Shown in pieces: positions 54,484-64,000 of a stretch of DNA of 64,000 nucleotides. This stretch comes from Chloroherpetonaceae bacterium. GTDB lineage: Bacteria; Bacteroidota; Chlorobiia; Chlorobiales; Thermochlorobacteraceae. The DNA is taken from NCBI GenBank assembly GCA_025056565.1, contig JANWWA010000011.1, positions 1 to 64,000 of the forward strand, written 5' to 3'. The translations under genes were made by a program, and so were the position numbers. The notes under the pieces are model-generated. The model was not told the origin of the DNA. It made no database searches and saw only the letters and a program-made list of their open reading frames with translations. Positions within the stretch are counted from its first letter, which is position 1; each line of letters starts with the position of its first letter.

Positions 54484-55416
54484 ATGGTTACGCATCGTTC
54501 TCATCTTCATCTCTCGCAGTTTCGTGTCACCTTAGTGGGCAGTGGCGCACTTGGCAGTGCTTTGGCCAGAGCGATGTCCGAAAAAGGCTACCCTTTTCTT
54601 GCGGTGATTAACCGCACGCTCGCTAGTGCGAACCTGCTGGCTGAAGCACTGTCTATTCCCCTTGCCTCTGACCGCTTGGAGCACATTCCGCAAGAGACCA
54701 ACTTACTTTTGCTCGCCGTCAACGATGGCTCGCTTTCATCGGTGTCTGAAACCATTGCTTCATTGCGTCTGGGGTTTAAAAACTTAGCGGCTATTCATTT
54801 CTCGGGTGCGCTCACCGATGAAGTTCTGAAGCCGCTGGCAGATAAAGGTGCAATCACCCTGTCCCTTCACCCGTTTCAAACCTTTACCCGCAACACCTCA
54901 TCTCATGCCCACCTCTTTAAATGCTATTTTGGTCTGCAAGCCACTGAGCTCGAGGGCATAGAAATTGGTAAAAAGTTAGCCCATGACCTCGGTGGTAAAG
55001 TCATGATTATCCCCAAAGACGCTAAAACACTATACCATATTGCTGGCGTAATGGTTAGCAACTACCTTGTTACCCTTACCAGCCTTGCCACAGAGATTTT
55101 CGCTGGCTTAGGTATCAAACCTAACGAAGCGTATCAAGTGTTTGAGCCTATTATGCAAAGCACGATGCTAAATATGCGCCATGCCAACGATTTGCGTGAC
55201 GCTCTCTCAGGCCCCATAGAGCGCGGTGATGCACGCACTGTTCGGAAGCATCTACGCGAACTTGCTGAGCAATTGCCGCATATCTTGCCAGTCTATGTTG
55301 CCCTTGCTATTGAAACAGTGCGTGTGGCTATCCATAAAGGCTCAATCTCACAAACTGAGGCGGCTGAAATTTTAGACGCCTTGGAACACTTCGCTAAACG
55401 TGAAGCCAGCACTTAA
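54484..55416 (+). CDS. DUF2520/Rossmann-fold dehydrogenase-like protein
   Basis: This 310-residue protein has an N-terminal NAD(P)-binding Rossmann domain (FRVTLVGSGALGSALARAM, VINRT) and a DUF2520 C-terminal helical domain (SLHPFQTF, HIAGVMVSNYLVTL, LSGPIERGDARTV). The fold resembles F420-dependent NADP reductase and 6-phosphogluconate dehydrogenase-like enzymes. The substrate is unknown; some relatives are placed with pantothenate genes, which are not visible here. It is translated from an ATG 5 bases after the MEMO-like gene. Confidence 0.87.
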   Translation: MVTHRSHLHLSQFRVTLVGSGALGSALARAMSEKGYPFLAVINRTLASANLLAEALSIPLASDRLEHIPQETNLLLLAVNDGSLSSVSETIASLRLGFKNLAAIHFSGALTDEVLKPLADKGAITLSLHPFQTFTRNTSSHAHLFKCYFGLQATELEGIEIGKKLAHDLGGKVMIIPKDAKTLYHIAGVMVSNYLVTLTSLATEIFAGLGIKPNEAYQVFEPIMQSTMLNMRHANDLRDALSGPIERGDARTVRKHLRELAEQLPHILPVYVALAIETVRVAIHKGSISQTEAAEILDALEHFAKREAST

Positions 55417-55551
55417 CTTAGCGTTGTGATTTAGCTCACACTTAATTTTTTTCCTCTTTTGCAGCTTACAATGGTTTCTCTCTGCCCAAGCGATGCACTC
55501 AGCAGTGGTGAGGGTAGTTCAATAAGCTCTTTTTGAAAGTTGCGCACAGCA

Positions 55552-55833
55552 ATGACCACTCGTCTATACAAAAGCGTGCTCCGCTACTGCAGGGAGCCAG
55601 AGGCGCACAGTCCGACCGATACTGTAATCTATGAAGGCATCGCAAAAGCCTGCATTGAAAAAGGTTACACCAGTCAAGCCCTTGAGTATCTGCAAAAAGC
55701 CGCTGAGGTTTGCTTAGAAACCAAGCAGTATGAGCGCTTTTCCTACATTCTTTCCCAGATGAGAGTACTGGAAGGGGGTGCTGCACTGGCTGCTGCGCTG
55801 GAGCAGCGATATTCCCACTATTCTCAGTTGTAA
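55552..55833 (+). CDS. Small TPR-like protein of unknown function
   Basis: The protein has 93 residues from the ATG at 55552. The central part (IYEGIAKACIEKGYTSQALEYLQKAAEVC) matches a degenerate TPR. No signal or membrane segment is visible. It could be a partner-binding adaptor. It is not clearly related to its neighbours; the downstream gene begins 112 bases later. Confidence 0.55.
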   Translation: MTTRLYKSVLRYCREPEAHSPTDTVIYEGIAKACIEKGYTSQALEYLQKAAEVCLETKQYERFSYILSQMRVLEGGAALAAALEQRYSHYSQL

Positions 55834-55945
55834 CACCGCTGCCAAAGATAGCGCCGCAGCGGCTTTGCTGTATCGGCGCTTTGTCCAAGTACCGCTCGAG
55901 CGTATATTTGCGCTCTTACCGACTAACTGGAGAGGGGCTTCCACA

Positions 55946-56827
55946 ATGTATCTAAGACTGCTTCTAAGCGCTGTTTTTACACTTGTTTTCTGCTCACTTT
56001 CTTTCTCGCAAGGTCGGCTTGTTGGTCGTGTGGCTGATGAGAGCAACAACCCTGTTGCTGCGGCAACAGTCTATGTGGTTAGCCCGAACCTCACACAAGC
56101 TACAGTTACCAATGCCTCAGGTTACTTTACCTTTCTGGACCTGCCTTTCGGCAGCTACGTGCTCAAAGCTTACAAGCGTGGTTTCCCCAGTTGGCAAAAA
56201 GAACTTAGCATTTCTGCTGCCTCCACATTCCGCGTTGATGTAAGGCTGGTGGAAAAGCCAACTGTTATTGCTTCGGCTGAGACAAAGCCAGTGCAAAAGG
56301 AGGCCAGAGAAGCTAAGGAAACTAAGCCGGCTCGCCCAAAGGAAGAGCGTGAGGGAAAACCACCTGTGCTGGCTCAAGCTCCTGCTCCAGCTGCACCTGC
56401 TCCTGCTGCGCCTGCTCCTGCCGCAGCTCAACCTGAACCAAAGCCGCAAACTGTTTCGGACGATGATATTGACAAAGAAGAAGGGTTACGCCAATCCGTT
56501 CAGGCAGCCAAAGATGTTGCAGCCAGTGATGCGGTCAAGCCTGATACTAAACCAGAAATCATTGGTGGAATGGAAGCACTCAACCGAAAGATTATCTACC
56601 CTGCTATTGCTCGTGAGCGCGGTTTGCAAGGTGGCGTGATTGCCAAAGTCAGTGTCGATAAACTTGGTTTTGTAACAAAGGTAACTATCCTGCGTTCTAC
56701 TGACCCCTCGTTTAGTGAAGAGGTGTTTCGTGTGCTCAGTGATGACATCCGCTTTAAGCCTGCTACCCTGAACGGTCAGCCTGTTGCCGCTTCTGCTGTT
56801 ATCTACGTGGAGTTCAAGCTCCAGTAG
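55946..56827 (+). CDS. Secreted carboxypeptidase-regulatory-like domain fused to TonB C-terminal domain
   Basis: The protein has 293 residues from the ATG at 55946, chosen because it gives a signal peptide ending SLSFSQ. Residues about 23-110 form a carboxypeptidase-regulatory-like (CNA_B-like) fold (GRLVGRVADESNNPVAAATV). A Glu/Lys and Ala/Pro-rich linker follows (PAPAAPAPAAPAPAA), then a TonB C-terminal domain (about 215-293: ARERGLQGGVIAKVSVDKLG). Unlike true TonB, no N-terminal cytoplasmic part is present, so it is exported or periplasmic and cannot contact ExbB/D in the usual way. Confidence 0.8.
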   Translation: MYLRLLLSAVFTLVFCSLSFSQGRLVGRVADESNNPVAAATVYVVSPNLTQATVTNASGYFTFLDLPFGSYVLKAYKRGFPSWQKELSISAASTFRVDVRLVEKPTVIASAETKPVQKEAREAKETKPARPKEEREGKPPVLAQAPAPAAPAPAAPAPAAAQPEPKPQTVSDDDIDKEEGLRQSVQAAKDVAASDAVKPDTKPEIIGGMEALNRKIIYPAIARERGLQGGVIAKVSVDKLGFVTKVTILRSTDPSFSEEVFRVLSDDIRFKPATLNGQPVAASAVIYVEFKLQ

Positions 56828-56884
56828 CTCTGCTCACTATTCCTTTGCCTCTGCCTATACCGCTTCACGAACAGCTGCTTAGCT

Positions 56885-57913
56885 TTAGTTTTCCACCTGT
56901 GCAAAGAGATAAAACTTTCGAATCTGCACAAAGCCTTCTTTTTTGAAGGGTTCAACCGTTTTCATCGTTAGGTGCTCTCCTTCCACGCGCAGGCGGTATT
57001 CACTGAACGCGCCTCTGAAAAATTCTTCTTGCACAACTGCCCGAAACACATTCTCACCCTGTGCCCGCGCAACTGGCACGATGTGCTCTGGGCGTATCAC
57101 CACATCAAAGACCTTTGCAGGCAAGCTATCGCAAGCGTGTCTTAACACCAAACCTGTCTCAGAGGTCAGCAGATTTTTATCCAGCGTTTTCATTCGCACC
57201 GTGTTTGCATCGCCAATGAAGGTCGCACCAAAATGGGTTTTCGGGCACTCATAAATTTCTCTTGGTGCGCCTATCTCCACCAACCTTCCTTGATGTAGCA
57301 GCATCAGTCGGTCAGCCAGCATTAGGGCTTCTTCTTGGTCATGCGTGATGTAGAGGAATGTTTTGCGCGTTTGGCGCTGAAGTGCTTTCAGCTCCTTTTG
57401 CAACTCTCGCCTTAGCACCACATCTAAGTTTGAGAGCGGTTCATCGAACAAAATCAGCTCGGATGGTGCTGCCAGTGCTCGAGCAATTGCTACACGCTGC
57501 TGCTCACCACCTGAAAGCTCTGCAATTGAACGGTAGAGCCGCTCTTCAATGCGCAGCACCTTCGCCGTCTCTACCACGATTTTCTGAATCTCTCGCTCTG
57601 CAATGCGCGCTTCACGCAAGCCAAATGCAATGTTTTCAAACACATTGAGATGCGGAAAGAGCGCATAGTTTTGAAACACCATCACAGCTCGGCGTCGATG
57701 TGGCGCCAGTTTGGTGACTTCCTTCTCACCAAACCAAATTCGCCCTGCATCGGGCTTTTCAAGCCCTGCCAAAATGCGCGCTAGTGTGGATTTGCCGCTA
57801 CCTGACTTCCCCAGCACGGCAAAGAACTCGGCTTCCCCACACTCAAACGAAAGGTCTTCTAAGGCAACTTGACTTCCAAAACGCTTGGTAAGATGTTCTA
57901 CTTTAAGTTTCAC
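56885..57913 (-). CDS. ABC transporter ATP-binding protein (PotA/FbpC-like), orphan
   Basis: The protein has 342 residues and starts at a GTG at 57913. It has Walker A GKSGSGKST, the Q-loop VFQNYALFPHL, signature LSGGEQQRVAIARAL, Walker B LILFDEPLSNLD, the H-loop THDQEEAL, and a C-terminal TOBE-like domain (FDVVIRPEHIVPVARAQGE). This is the spermidine/iron/maltose-type importer ATPase. No permease or binding protein is adjacent, so the substrate is unknown. A TAATTTTG element lies 36 bases upstream. Confidence 0.88.
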   Translation of the reverse strand: MKLKVEHLTKRFGSQVALEDLSFECGEAEFFAVLGKSGSGKSTLARILAGLEKPDAGRIWFGEKEVTKLAPHRRRAVMVFQNYALFPHLNVFENIAFGLREARIAEREIQKIVVETAKVLRIEERLYRSIAELSGGEQQRVAIARALAAPSELILFDEPLSNLDVVLRRELQKELKALQRQTRKTFLYITHDQEEALMLADRLMLLHQGRLVEIGAPREIYECPKTHFGATFIGDANTVRMKTLDKNLLTSETGLVLRHACDSLPAKVFDVVIRPEHIVPVARAQGENVFRAVVQEEFFRGAFSEYRLRVEGEHLTMKTVEPFKKEGFVQIRKFYLFAQVEN

Positions 57914-57948
57914 TTGCGATGTTTAGGTTGAATTTGATGCTCGAACTG

Positions 57949-57956
57949 CAAAATTA
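57949..57956 (-). promoter_or_regulatory. -7 promoter element (TAATTTTG) of the ABC ATPase gene
   Basis: Minus-strand TAATTTTG matches TAnnTTTG and lies 36 bases upstream of the GTG start. There is no -33 TTG at the proper spacing. Confidence 0.4.
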
Positions 57957-58198
57957 TCCAACTTCTCCAAAATCGCTTGACGGAAGCAGCCACTATCTCG
58001 CTCTCTCCTCTAAGCCTTCAAACCAGAGCAGTACATTGATTGCAAAGGAAAGGACGTGCAGATGCGCCTGCGCTCACTATCCCTGCCTTGCTCGGGGGTC
58101 GTTTCCAGAAGCCTTTACTTTTGGTGCAAAGTAAGAGTGGCAATTTGTCCGCTGTCCGCTGCGTTTGAATGCAGTGAAATTTTTATGCCAAATCGGTG

Positions 58199-58882
58199 TC
58201 AGGCTTGCATTCGGCGTGCTTCTTCCAAAATTGCGACGCTGGCGGAGGTGCCCAGTCGCGTTGCCCCTGCTTCCAACATCGCCATCGCTTGCGCCAGTGT
58301 CTTGATGCCACCCGATGCTTTCACGCCGATTTCTGCTTTGACGGCTTTCTGCATGAGCTTCACATCCTCAATGGTTGCACCTGCTTTGGAAAAGCCTGTG
58401 GATGTTTTCACAAATGCCGCGCCTACGCTCTTAGCCAGCTCACATGCCATAATTTTTTCTTCGTCGGTCAGCATTGCCGTCTCCAAAATCACCTTTACGG
58501 CTGCGTTGTTTGCTCTTGCTGCTTCCACTACGGCTGCTATATCCGCCTCAACAGCGCTATAAAGTTTGGCTTTCAGCAAGCCAATCGCTATCACCATATC
58601 GACTTCGGCTGCGCCTCGCTCACATACCCAGTGTGTTTCTTCAACTTTGATTGTCGTTGGCGTTGCACCTAATGGAAACCCAACCACTGAGCAAACTTTC
58701 ACGCCTGTCTCTCTCAAGTGCTCGCTGCACTGTGGCACAAAAATCGGATTTACGCATACCGCATAAAACCCGTAGCTTACGGCTTCTTTGCAAAGTCGAT
58801 GGATGTCATCAGGGGTTACTTCTGGCCTGAGGTTGGTGTGGTCAATGTATCGCGCTAGCTCACTTGCTTGCAGATTTGTCAT
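58199..58882 (-). CDS. deoC: Deoxyribose-phosphate aldolase
   Basis: This 227-residue protein has the DeoC pattern: IDHTNLRPEVTPDDI, VCVNPIFVPQC, KVCSVVGFPLGATPT, VKVILETAMLTDEEK, AAFVKTSTGF with the Schiff-base Lys, and IGVKASGGIKTLAQA with the second catalytic Lys. It splits 2-deoxyribose 5-phosphate into glyceraldehyde 3-phosphate and acetaldehyde. Start and length are typical. It is encoded alone. Confidence 0.96.
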   Translation of the reverse strand: MTNLQASELARYIDHTNLRPEVTPDDIHRLCKEAVSYGFYAVCVNPIFVPQCSEHLRETGVKVCSVVGFPLGATPTTIKVEETHWVCERGAAEVDMVIAIGLLKAKLYSAVEADIAAVVEAARANNAAVKVILETAMLTDEEKIMACELAKSVGAAFVKTSTGFSKAGATIEDVKLMQKAVKAEIGVKASGGIKTLAQAMAMLEAGATRLGTSASVAILEEARRMQA

Positions 58883-59138
58883 AATGTGGGACTGCTAACT
58901 ACTTTTTGTTGCATGTTGTTTTTGCAGTCAGTTCAGGGCATTTTCAAAATAGAAAACTTTCCTGCTCTGCAAAATGGGTGCAAGGGACTGCCTTTTTGCT
59001 ACGACTCTCCCACTTAAAAGATTCACTTTTTCTATGCTTTTTCTCCAGACTCGGTTGCCACAGAATTGCGGGTGATTTGTTTGAGCTGAGAAAAATGCGT
59101 AGTTAGCAGAGGAAAACCCCAAAGAGGAGGCAAGTGCT

Positions 59139-60152
59139 ATGCACCCCGTTCTTCAGCGTATCCGTGAGCGCGCTCGTGCCAAGCAAGCGACAATTGTTTT
59201 TCCCGAATCGACCGATGCTCGAACTCTGCATGCGATTGTTGAGATGATTGAGCATCGGCTCATTCAGCCTGTTTTGCTTGGTCAGCGCGAGGCAATCTTT
59301 GCTTGTGCGCAATCGCTTGGCTTGAAGATTCCAGAAGATGCTGTTCAGATTGTCGATATAGAATCATCTGGCTGCCTTGAAGAGTATGCACACGAGTATT
59401 TCTTACTGCGGCAGCATAAGGGAGTTACTGAGGCAAAGGCAATGCAGACTATCCGTCAGCCGCTTTTTTATGCTGCAATGATGGTGCGCAAAGGGGTTGT
59501 GGATGGCTGCGTTGCTGGTGCCGTGAACACCACGGCTGATGTTTTGCGTGCGGCTATCCAAGTCATTGGAGTTGATAGAGCGCAAACGAATTTGGTCTCC
59601 AGCTTTTTCCTGATGGCTTTCCCTGACACGCATCACGCTGCGGCAGGACGCGTGTTTACTTTTGCGGATTGCGGTGTAGTGCCTTACCCAACGCCAGAAG
59701 AACTTGCTGACATTGCCATTACCTCTGCCGCCTCACACCAAACCCTAACGGGTGAAGTGCCGAAAGTAGCGATGCTTTCCTTTTCCACGAAAGGCAGTGC
59801 TTCGCATGAAGCGGTCGAGAAAGTGGTGCGTGCAGTTGAGTTGGCTCGAGCGCGTCAGCCGTCACTGCTCATTGATGGCGAGTTGCAGTTTGATGCAGCC
59901 TTTGTGGAAAGCGTTGCGCAGCGTAAAGCGCCCAACAGCCCTGTTGCAGGCCAAGCCAATGTGTTCATTTTTCCTAACCTTGATGCGGGCAATATCGGCT
60001 ACAAACTTACCGAGCGCTTAGGCGGCGCTACGGCTATTGGCCCTATCATTCAAGGGCTGGCTAAGCCCATGAACGACCTTTCACGTGGCGCAAAACCCAG
60101 CGACATTGTCGATGTGGCGTGCATCTGCGCCTTGCGAAAAGTAGGTAACTAA
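59139..60152 (+). CDS. pta: Phosphate acetyltransferase
   Basis: This 337-residue protein has [17 protein letters not shown] near the N-terminus, [41 protein letters not shown], and [24 protein letters not shown]. It is the short form without the N-terminal DRTGG part. It interconverts acetyl-CoA and acetyl phosphate. A strong ribosome site GAGGAGG precedes the ATG at 59139. Acetate kinase is not adjacent. Confidence 0.95.
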   Translation: MHPVLQRIRERARAKQATIVFPESTDARTLHAIVEMIEHRLIQPVLLGQREAIFACAQSLGLKIPEDAVQIVDIESSGCLEEYAHEYFLLRQHKGVTEAKAMQTIRQPLFYAAMMVRKGVVDGCVAGAVNTTADVLRAAIQVIGVDRAQTNLVSSFFLMAFPDTHHAAAGRVFTFADCGVVPYPTPEELADIAITSAASHQTLTGEVPKVAMLSFSTKGSASHEAVEKVVRAVELARARQPSLLIDGELQFDAAFVESVAQRKAPNSPVAGQANVFIFPNLDAGNIGYKLTERLGGATAIGPIIQGLAKPMNDLSRGAKPSDIVDVACICALRKVGN

Positions 60153-60161
60153 GTTACACAA

Positions 60162-60731
60162 TCAATACGGCTTTTCTCCAATGTAATTGCCGGGTGGGTC
60201 GTAGTTAAAGACCACAATCATCATACCGTTGCACATCACCTTTGCACCGCCTACATACTTTGTGCCTCGCCATACAATTTGTGTGTAGTGTCCCACGCCC
60301 CTAAATGATAGGTGTGTAGAGGGGTCTTGTTCAAAAAGGTGCTTTTCACTCAGCCATGACCTTACCGCATCTGCAATCGTGTAGTAGCCTGCCGTGCCCA
60401 TAAAGAGATTTTCTCCATATTGATTGCTGGGGCGATGTGCGAACTTGCACCCCTGCTTAGCCAGCTCATTTGCCCATTCTTGTGCATAGCGAGAGAGCTT
60501 ATCTGACCACTGCAGCGGTTCTACTCCTACCGCTTTCCTTGCTTCATTGTGCAGCATTAGCGCGCTGTCAATTTCGGCTTGGGTTAGCAATTCGGCCTGC
60601 ATCTCTGAGAAACTGGCGGTGCCTAACTTCTCAGCAGGCGTCTGCGCCACCGCTCGCACTGATGAGCACACTGCGGCGATTAAAAGAAAGCAGGCACAGT
60701 GTATTGGCGGCAGCCTAAGACGTAGATACAT
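60162..60731 (-). CDS. Secreted CAP-domain (SCP/PR-1) protein
   Basis: This 189-residue protein has a signal peptide ending AVAQ. The CAP domain (about 50-189) has MLHNEARKAVGVEPLQWSD, YGENLF with Glu, GVGHYTQIVWRGT with His, and VVFNYDPPGNYIGEKPY. The conserved His/Glu tetrad is intact. Bacterial CAP proteins are secreted and of mostly unknown function. It converges with pta, with 9 bases between the stops. Confidence 0.92.
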   Translation of the reverse strand: MYLRLRLPPIHCACFLLIAAVCSSVRAVAQTPAEKLGTASFSEMQAELLTQAEIDSALMLHNEARKAVGVEPLQWSDKLSRYAQEWANELAKQGCKFAHRPSNQYGENLFMGTAGYYTIADAVRSWLSEKHLFEQDPSTHLSFRGVGHYTQIVWRGTKYVGGAKVMCNGMMIVVFNYDPPGNYIGEKPY

Positions 60732-60760
60732 ACATCACTGCTGGCGCATTGCGGCTTACA

Positions 60761-61543
60761 TTAGTTCCCCGTTATGCTTTGCAGCTCTTGCCGAACCCCC
60801 GGTAGCGTAACGCCTGCAAGAGCAATTCTTACCGCTCCACTTTCTTGCCGCACGACCCCTGTATTTGGCGCTACCCACACCCGCAGCGGCACCGAAATCG
60901 GTATCGTCACAGGAAATCCAGCTGGCGAGAACCTTAGCTCAACATTTGTAGTAATCGTGATACGTGTCGTGTTGTAAGTACGATTGTTCAGTGTTAGCTG
61001 CTGCGTAGAATCCACGCGACCTTGCACATTTGCCGTAATCGTTGCATTGCCCAACCCATCTATGACCGCTTCAACTCGAGCATTTTGTAGAATGGTATAG
61101 GTGCTGCCTATTCCGCCAGAAGTTTTAATAAACGGATACCAGCCCGGCTGAAAGCCTGTTACATTTCGTATTCCCCCTATATCAATCAAGTCTTGAATGC
61201 CAGAAAGGTAGATGAGTTGGTCTCTGCGGTTGTTTTCATAGGCATAGAGCGTTGTATCGGTTGTTGGGGTGCCGGTTAGCGGTGTAGTGGTTGAAATGAC
61301 CACAAAAGCCTCTCTGCCTGCCAGCTGCTGCGTGCCAGTCAGTCGCTGCACGGTGGTGCCTGCTGGACGATACACATTATTTCCGACCGTATCCACTGAC
61401 GTGCTGTATGTCCAAGTTACACCGATGCGCGTTGGGAAAATCCCCTCTGGCTCGCTCGGCCCAGAGCTTTGCTGACAGGAGCTTAGCACGGCTGCTGATA
61501 GAGCAAGCAGCCACACTGAGTGTTTTGCAAGTTTAGCTATCAT
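60761..61543 (-). CDS. Lipoprotein of unknown function
   Basis: The protein has 260 residues from the ATG at 61543 (a TTG at 61552 is also in frame). Signal and lipobox LSSC lead into a beta-rich body (FPTRIGVTWTYSTSVDTVG, TTRITITTNVELRFSPAG). Most strands alternate Thr/Ser with hydrophobic residues; no domain is recognised. It is probably a surface or periplasmic beta-sandwich. It is located directly downstream of the mdh terminator. Confidence 0.65.
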   Translation of the reverse strand: MIAKLAKHSVWLLALSAAVLSSCQQSSGPSEPEGIFPTRIGVTWTYSTSVDTVGNNVYRPAGTTVQRLTGTQQLAGREAFVVISTTTPLTGTPTTDTTLYAYENNRRDQLIYLSGIQDLIDIGGIRNVTGFQPGWYPFIKTSGGIGSTYTILQNARVEAVIDGLGNATITANVQGRVDSTQQLTLNNRTYNTTRITITTNVELRFSPAGFPVTIPISVPLRVWVAPNTGVVRQESGAVRIALAGVTLPGVRQELQSITGN

Positions 61544-61565
61544 TTCTTGCAAACGGTTAAAGGTT

Positions 61566-61600
61566 TATTTGAACAGCGAGAGCGTATGGAACGCTCTCGC
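61566..61600 (-). terminator. Possible terminator after mdh
   Basis: GCGAGAGCGT (61576-61585) and ACGCTCTCGC (61591-61600) form a perfect ten-base stem with a five-base loop, 17 bases past the mdh stop. The following TGTTCAAATAAA is a poor U-run. Confidence 0.55.
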
Positions 61601-61617
61601 TTCAGCTTGCCCAATCT

Positions 61618-62592
<975 letters not shown>

Positions 62593-62624
62593 TTACGAAA
62601 ATGATTTGGTTACTTCGAAGTGCT

Positions 62625-62654
62625 CAAAGATAGCAAACCTTTTTGGGGGTTCAA
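62625..62654 (-). promoter_or_regulatory. Complete promoter of mdh (TTG, 19 bases, TATCTTTG)
   Basis: On the minus strand TTG (62654-62652) is followed after 19 bases by TATCTTTG (62632-62625), the full Bacteroidota consensus. The mdh ATG lies 53 bases downstream. Confidence 0.75.
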
Positions 62655-62772
62655 ATCCAAGTTACAGGCCTTTGCGCACCAGTAAGCCTTCCACGCATTG
62701 CACTCATATTTGGAGAAATGCAGCACAAAGGTGAACTTCGGCGCTCAATTTCACCAAAACATCTCATCTCAA

Positions 62773-63585
62773 ATGAATCTTTTTTCACTCAAAGGAAAAG
62801 TTGCCGTTGTAACGGGGGCACTGGGACTACTTGGCAAGCAGCATTGTTATGCGCTGGCAGAAGCAGGCGCTAATGTGGTTGTGACCGACTTAGATGACGC
62901 TGCAGCTAAAGCCTTTGCCGAAGAATTATCCGCTGCCTATCAAGCTGCAATTGGCGTCGGTGCCGACATCACCCAGCCTGATTCGGTCAAAGCCTTGCGC
63001 GATGCTACGCTTGCAGCTTTCGGCACAGTTGATGTGCTGGTCAACAATGCTGCAATCAACGATATGTTTGAAAACCCTACTGCGGCGGCTGAGCTATCGA
63101 AGTTCGAAAACTATCCGCTTGCACTTTTTCAAAAGTCGCTCGATGTGAATGTAACCGGTATGTTTCTCTGCTCCCAGATTCTCGGCACAGAAATGGCGCA
63201 GCGTGGTAAGGGGAGCATTATCAACATCGCCTCGACATATGGTATTGTCGCGCCTGACCAGTCGCTTTATCGTCGACCTGACGGCACACAGTCGTTCTGG
63301 AAATCTGTTGCCTACCCTGTTACCAAAGGTGCGGTGCTTTCCTTTACACGATTTTTAGCGGCTTATTGGGGTCATCGAAATGTGCGCGTCAATGCGCTCT
63401 CGCCCGGCGGCGTAGAAAATGCACAAGAAGAATTTTTTATTCGTCAATACGCCGCCAGAACACCACTGGGTAGAATGGCAAAGCCAACTGACTACAAAGG
63501 CGCTATTGTTTTTCTGGCAAGCGATGCCTCTGCCTATATGACTGGCGCAAATTTAGTCGTTGACGGCGGCTGGACGATTTGGTGA
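62773..63585 (+). CDS. SDR family oxidoreductase
   Basis: The protein has 270 residues from the ATG at 62773; longer in-frame versions extend into the mdh promoter region. It has [16 protein letters not shown] (the GxxxGxG cofactor loop is GALGLLG), VVTDLDD, the NNAAINDMF segment, the catalytic Ser in INIASTYG, and Tyr-x3-Lys in [18 protein letters not shown] ends the protein. The acidic residue after strand 2 suggests NAD preference. A two-residue insertion and the GALG loop resemble sugar-related or acyl-ketone reductases. The substrate is unknown. Confidence 0.9.
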   Translation: MNLFSLKGKVAVVTGALGLLGKQHCYALAEAGANVVVTDLDDAAAKAFAEELSAAYQAAIGVGADITQPDSVKALRDATLAAFGTVDVLVNNAAINDMFENPTAAAELSKFENYPLALFQKSLDVNVTGMFLCSQILGTEMAQRGKGSIINIASTYGIVAPDQSLYRRPDGTQSFWKSVAYPVTKGAVLSFTRFLAAYWGHRNVRVNALSPGGVENAQEEFFIRQYAARTPLGRMAKPTDYKGAIVFLASDASAYMTGANLVVDGGWTIW

Positions 63586-63603
63586 GCTGTTAGCGCAAGG
63601 CAC

Positions 63604-64000
63604 TTAGTGATGGCCGTAGTAAAATCCCAGCTCCCGCTCTACTTCCTTAGGCAGTTCTGGCAGCGCAGAGCGCGGAATGAGAAATGTCGACAGATTGAAA
63701 AAATCCGTAAAGATGCGGTGTGCCTCGATGGTCTTTTTGAGATATTGATGTCCCGATGAGCCGCCTGTGCCGATTTTTGTGCCAATCATTCGCTGCACCA
63801 TTATCGCATGCTGGTAGCGCCATGTGGTAAAGAGTTCATCAATTTCAATGAGCGTATTAAGCAAGCGGAAAGGTTGGTGTAAAATCGGTTGCTCACGGTA
63901 AAGCATAATTAGCAAGGCAGCTTGCGCTGCGCGATGCGACAGCCGTCTGAGACCCTGCTCACGCAGTCGCTCATACTCTGACTCGTCAAGGATGGCTAAG
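63604..64000 (-). CDS. Tryptophan 2,3-dioxygenase, N-terminus cut by window edge
   Basis: The visible C-terminal 131 residues carry the TDO signature: FTTWRYQHAIMVQRMIG with the proximal haem His, then TKIGTGGSSGHQYLKKT, then a conserved tail. TDO uses O2 to open the indole ring of tryptophan to N-formylkynurenine, the first step of the kynurenine pathway. The start and N-terminal half lie beyond the window. It converges with the SDR gene, 18 bases from its stop. Kynurenine pathway partners are not visible. Confidence 0.92.
   Translation of the reverse strand, partial: LAILDESEYERLREQGLRRLSHRAAQAALLIMLYREQPILHQPFRLLNTLIEIDELFTTWRYQHAIMVQRMIGTKIGTGGSSGHQYLKKTIEAHRIFTDFFNLSTFLIPRSALPELPKEVERELGFYYGHH

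Noticed and set aside
62645-62665. GGTTCAAATCC-like T-loop suggesting a tRNA
   Set aside because: No acceptor, D-arm or anticodon stem can be formed around it; it lies in the mdh promoter region.

Overview
The window reads as a chromosomal segment of an aerobic member of the Chlorobiota/Bacteroidota (green-sulfur-bacterium relatives, perhaps of the Chloroherpeton or Thermochlorobacter kind). Lineage clues seen in the sequence: two secreted proteins with type IX secretion (Por) C-terminal sorting domains (Asn-Pro-Phe-Asn-Pro, ending in Lys-Met-Met-Leu), TonB-type transducers, Chlorobium-style malate dehydrogenase, and a TAnnTTTG promoter -7 element just upstream of at least eleven genes. Oxygen use is suggested by a tryptophan 2,3-dioxygenase at the right edge, an AhpC/AhpD-like pair, and a respiratory operon with a bd-oxidase-like subunit. 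No photosynthesis gene, insertion sequence, phage gene or CRISPR array is visible. The genus is an inference; the phylum-level call is fairly secure.

Layout. 1-7.3 kb: truncated esterase, YihY membrane protein, small helical protein, EEP-family phosphodiesterase, CapA-like protein, a decayed DUF4258/DUF2283 toxin-antitoxin-like pair flanked by fold-back repeats, an orphan transketolase C-terminal subunit and an HExxH membrane protein. 7.2-14.3 kb: SMUG2-like glycosylase, a T9SS-exported sugar-dehydrogenase-like protein with seven repeats, AhpD/AhpC, a Nudix hydrolase, PrmC. 14.5-25.1 kb: type II P-type ATPase, T9SS-exported BNR-repeat protein, YbaB, phosphohexomutase, CrcB/DUF190, YdcF-like, VanZ-like, an outer-membrane protein. 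25.2-30.8 kb: a giant protein with LVIVD repeats and nine Ig-like repeats, divergent from an Omp85 protein. 30.8-35.1 kb: the standout operon (CydA'-like, Rieske, b6f-type cytochrome b, CydA-like/cytochrome c fusion). 35.3-50.9 kb: mainly housekeeping (LysS, tRNA-Leu(CAG), zinc-ribbon coiled coil, RluD-type synthase, TonB, HldA-type kinase, phosphoglucose/phosphomannose isomerase, IspD, QueA, RecJ). 51-64 kb: lipoproteins, two SDR enzymes, a degenerate MEMO protein beside a DUF2520 dehydrogenase, a secreted TonB-domain protein, an orphan ABC ATPase, DeoC, Pta, a CAP-domain protein, Mdh and the start-truncated tryptophan dioxygenase.

How it fits together. Cell-envelope functions dominate: T9SS cargo, Omp85 assembly, TonB energy transduction and sugar-phosphate enzymes for surface polysaccharide or LPS. 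The most interesting locus is 30842-35074. There a cytochrome b6f-like quinol-oxidising module is sandwiched between two mutually homologous CydA-like membrane proteins; one keeps the high-spin haem-site residues of bd oxidases and carries its own c-type haem. I infer a single quinol:oxygen oxidoreductase, or a bc complex with a built-in bd-like branch. Annotation rests on reading motifs by eye; no database search was possible.
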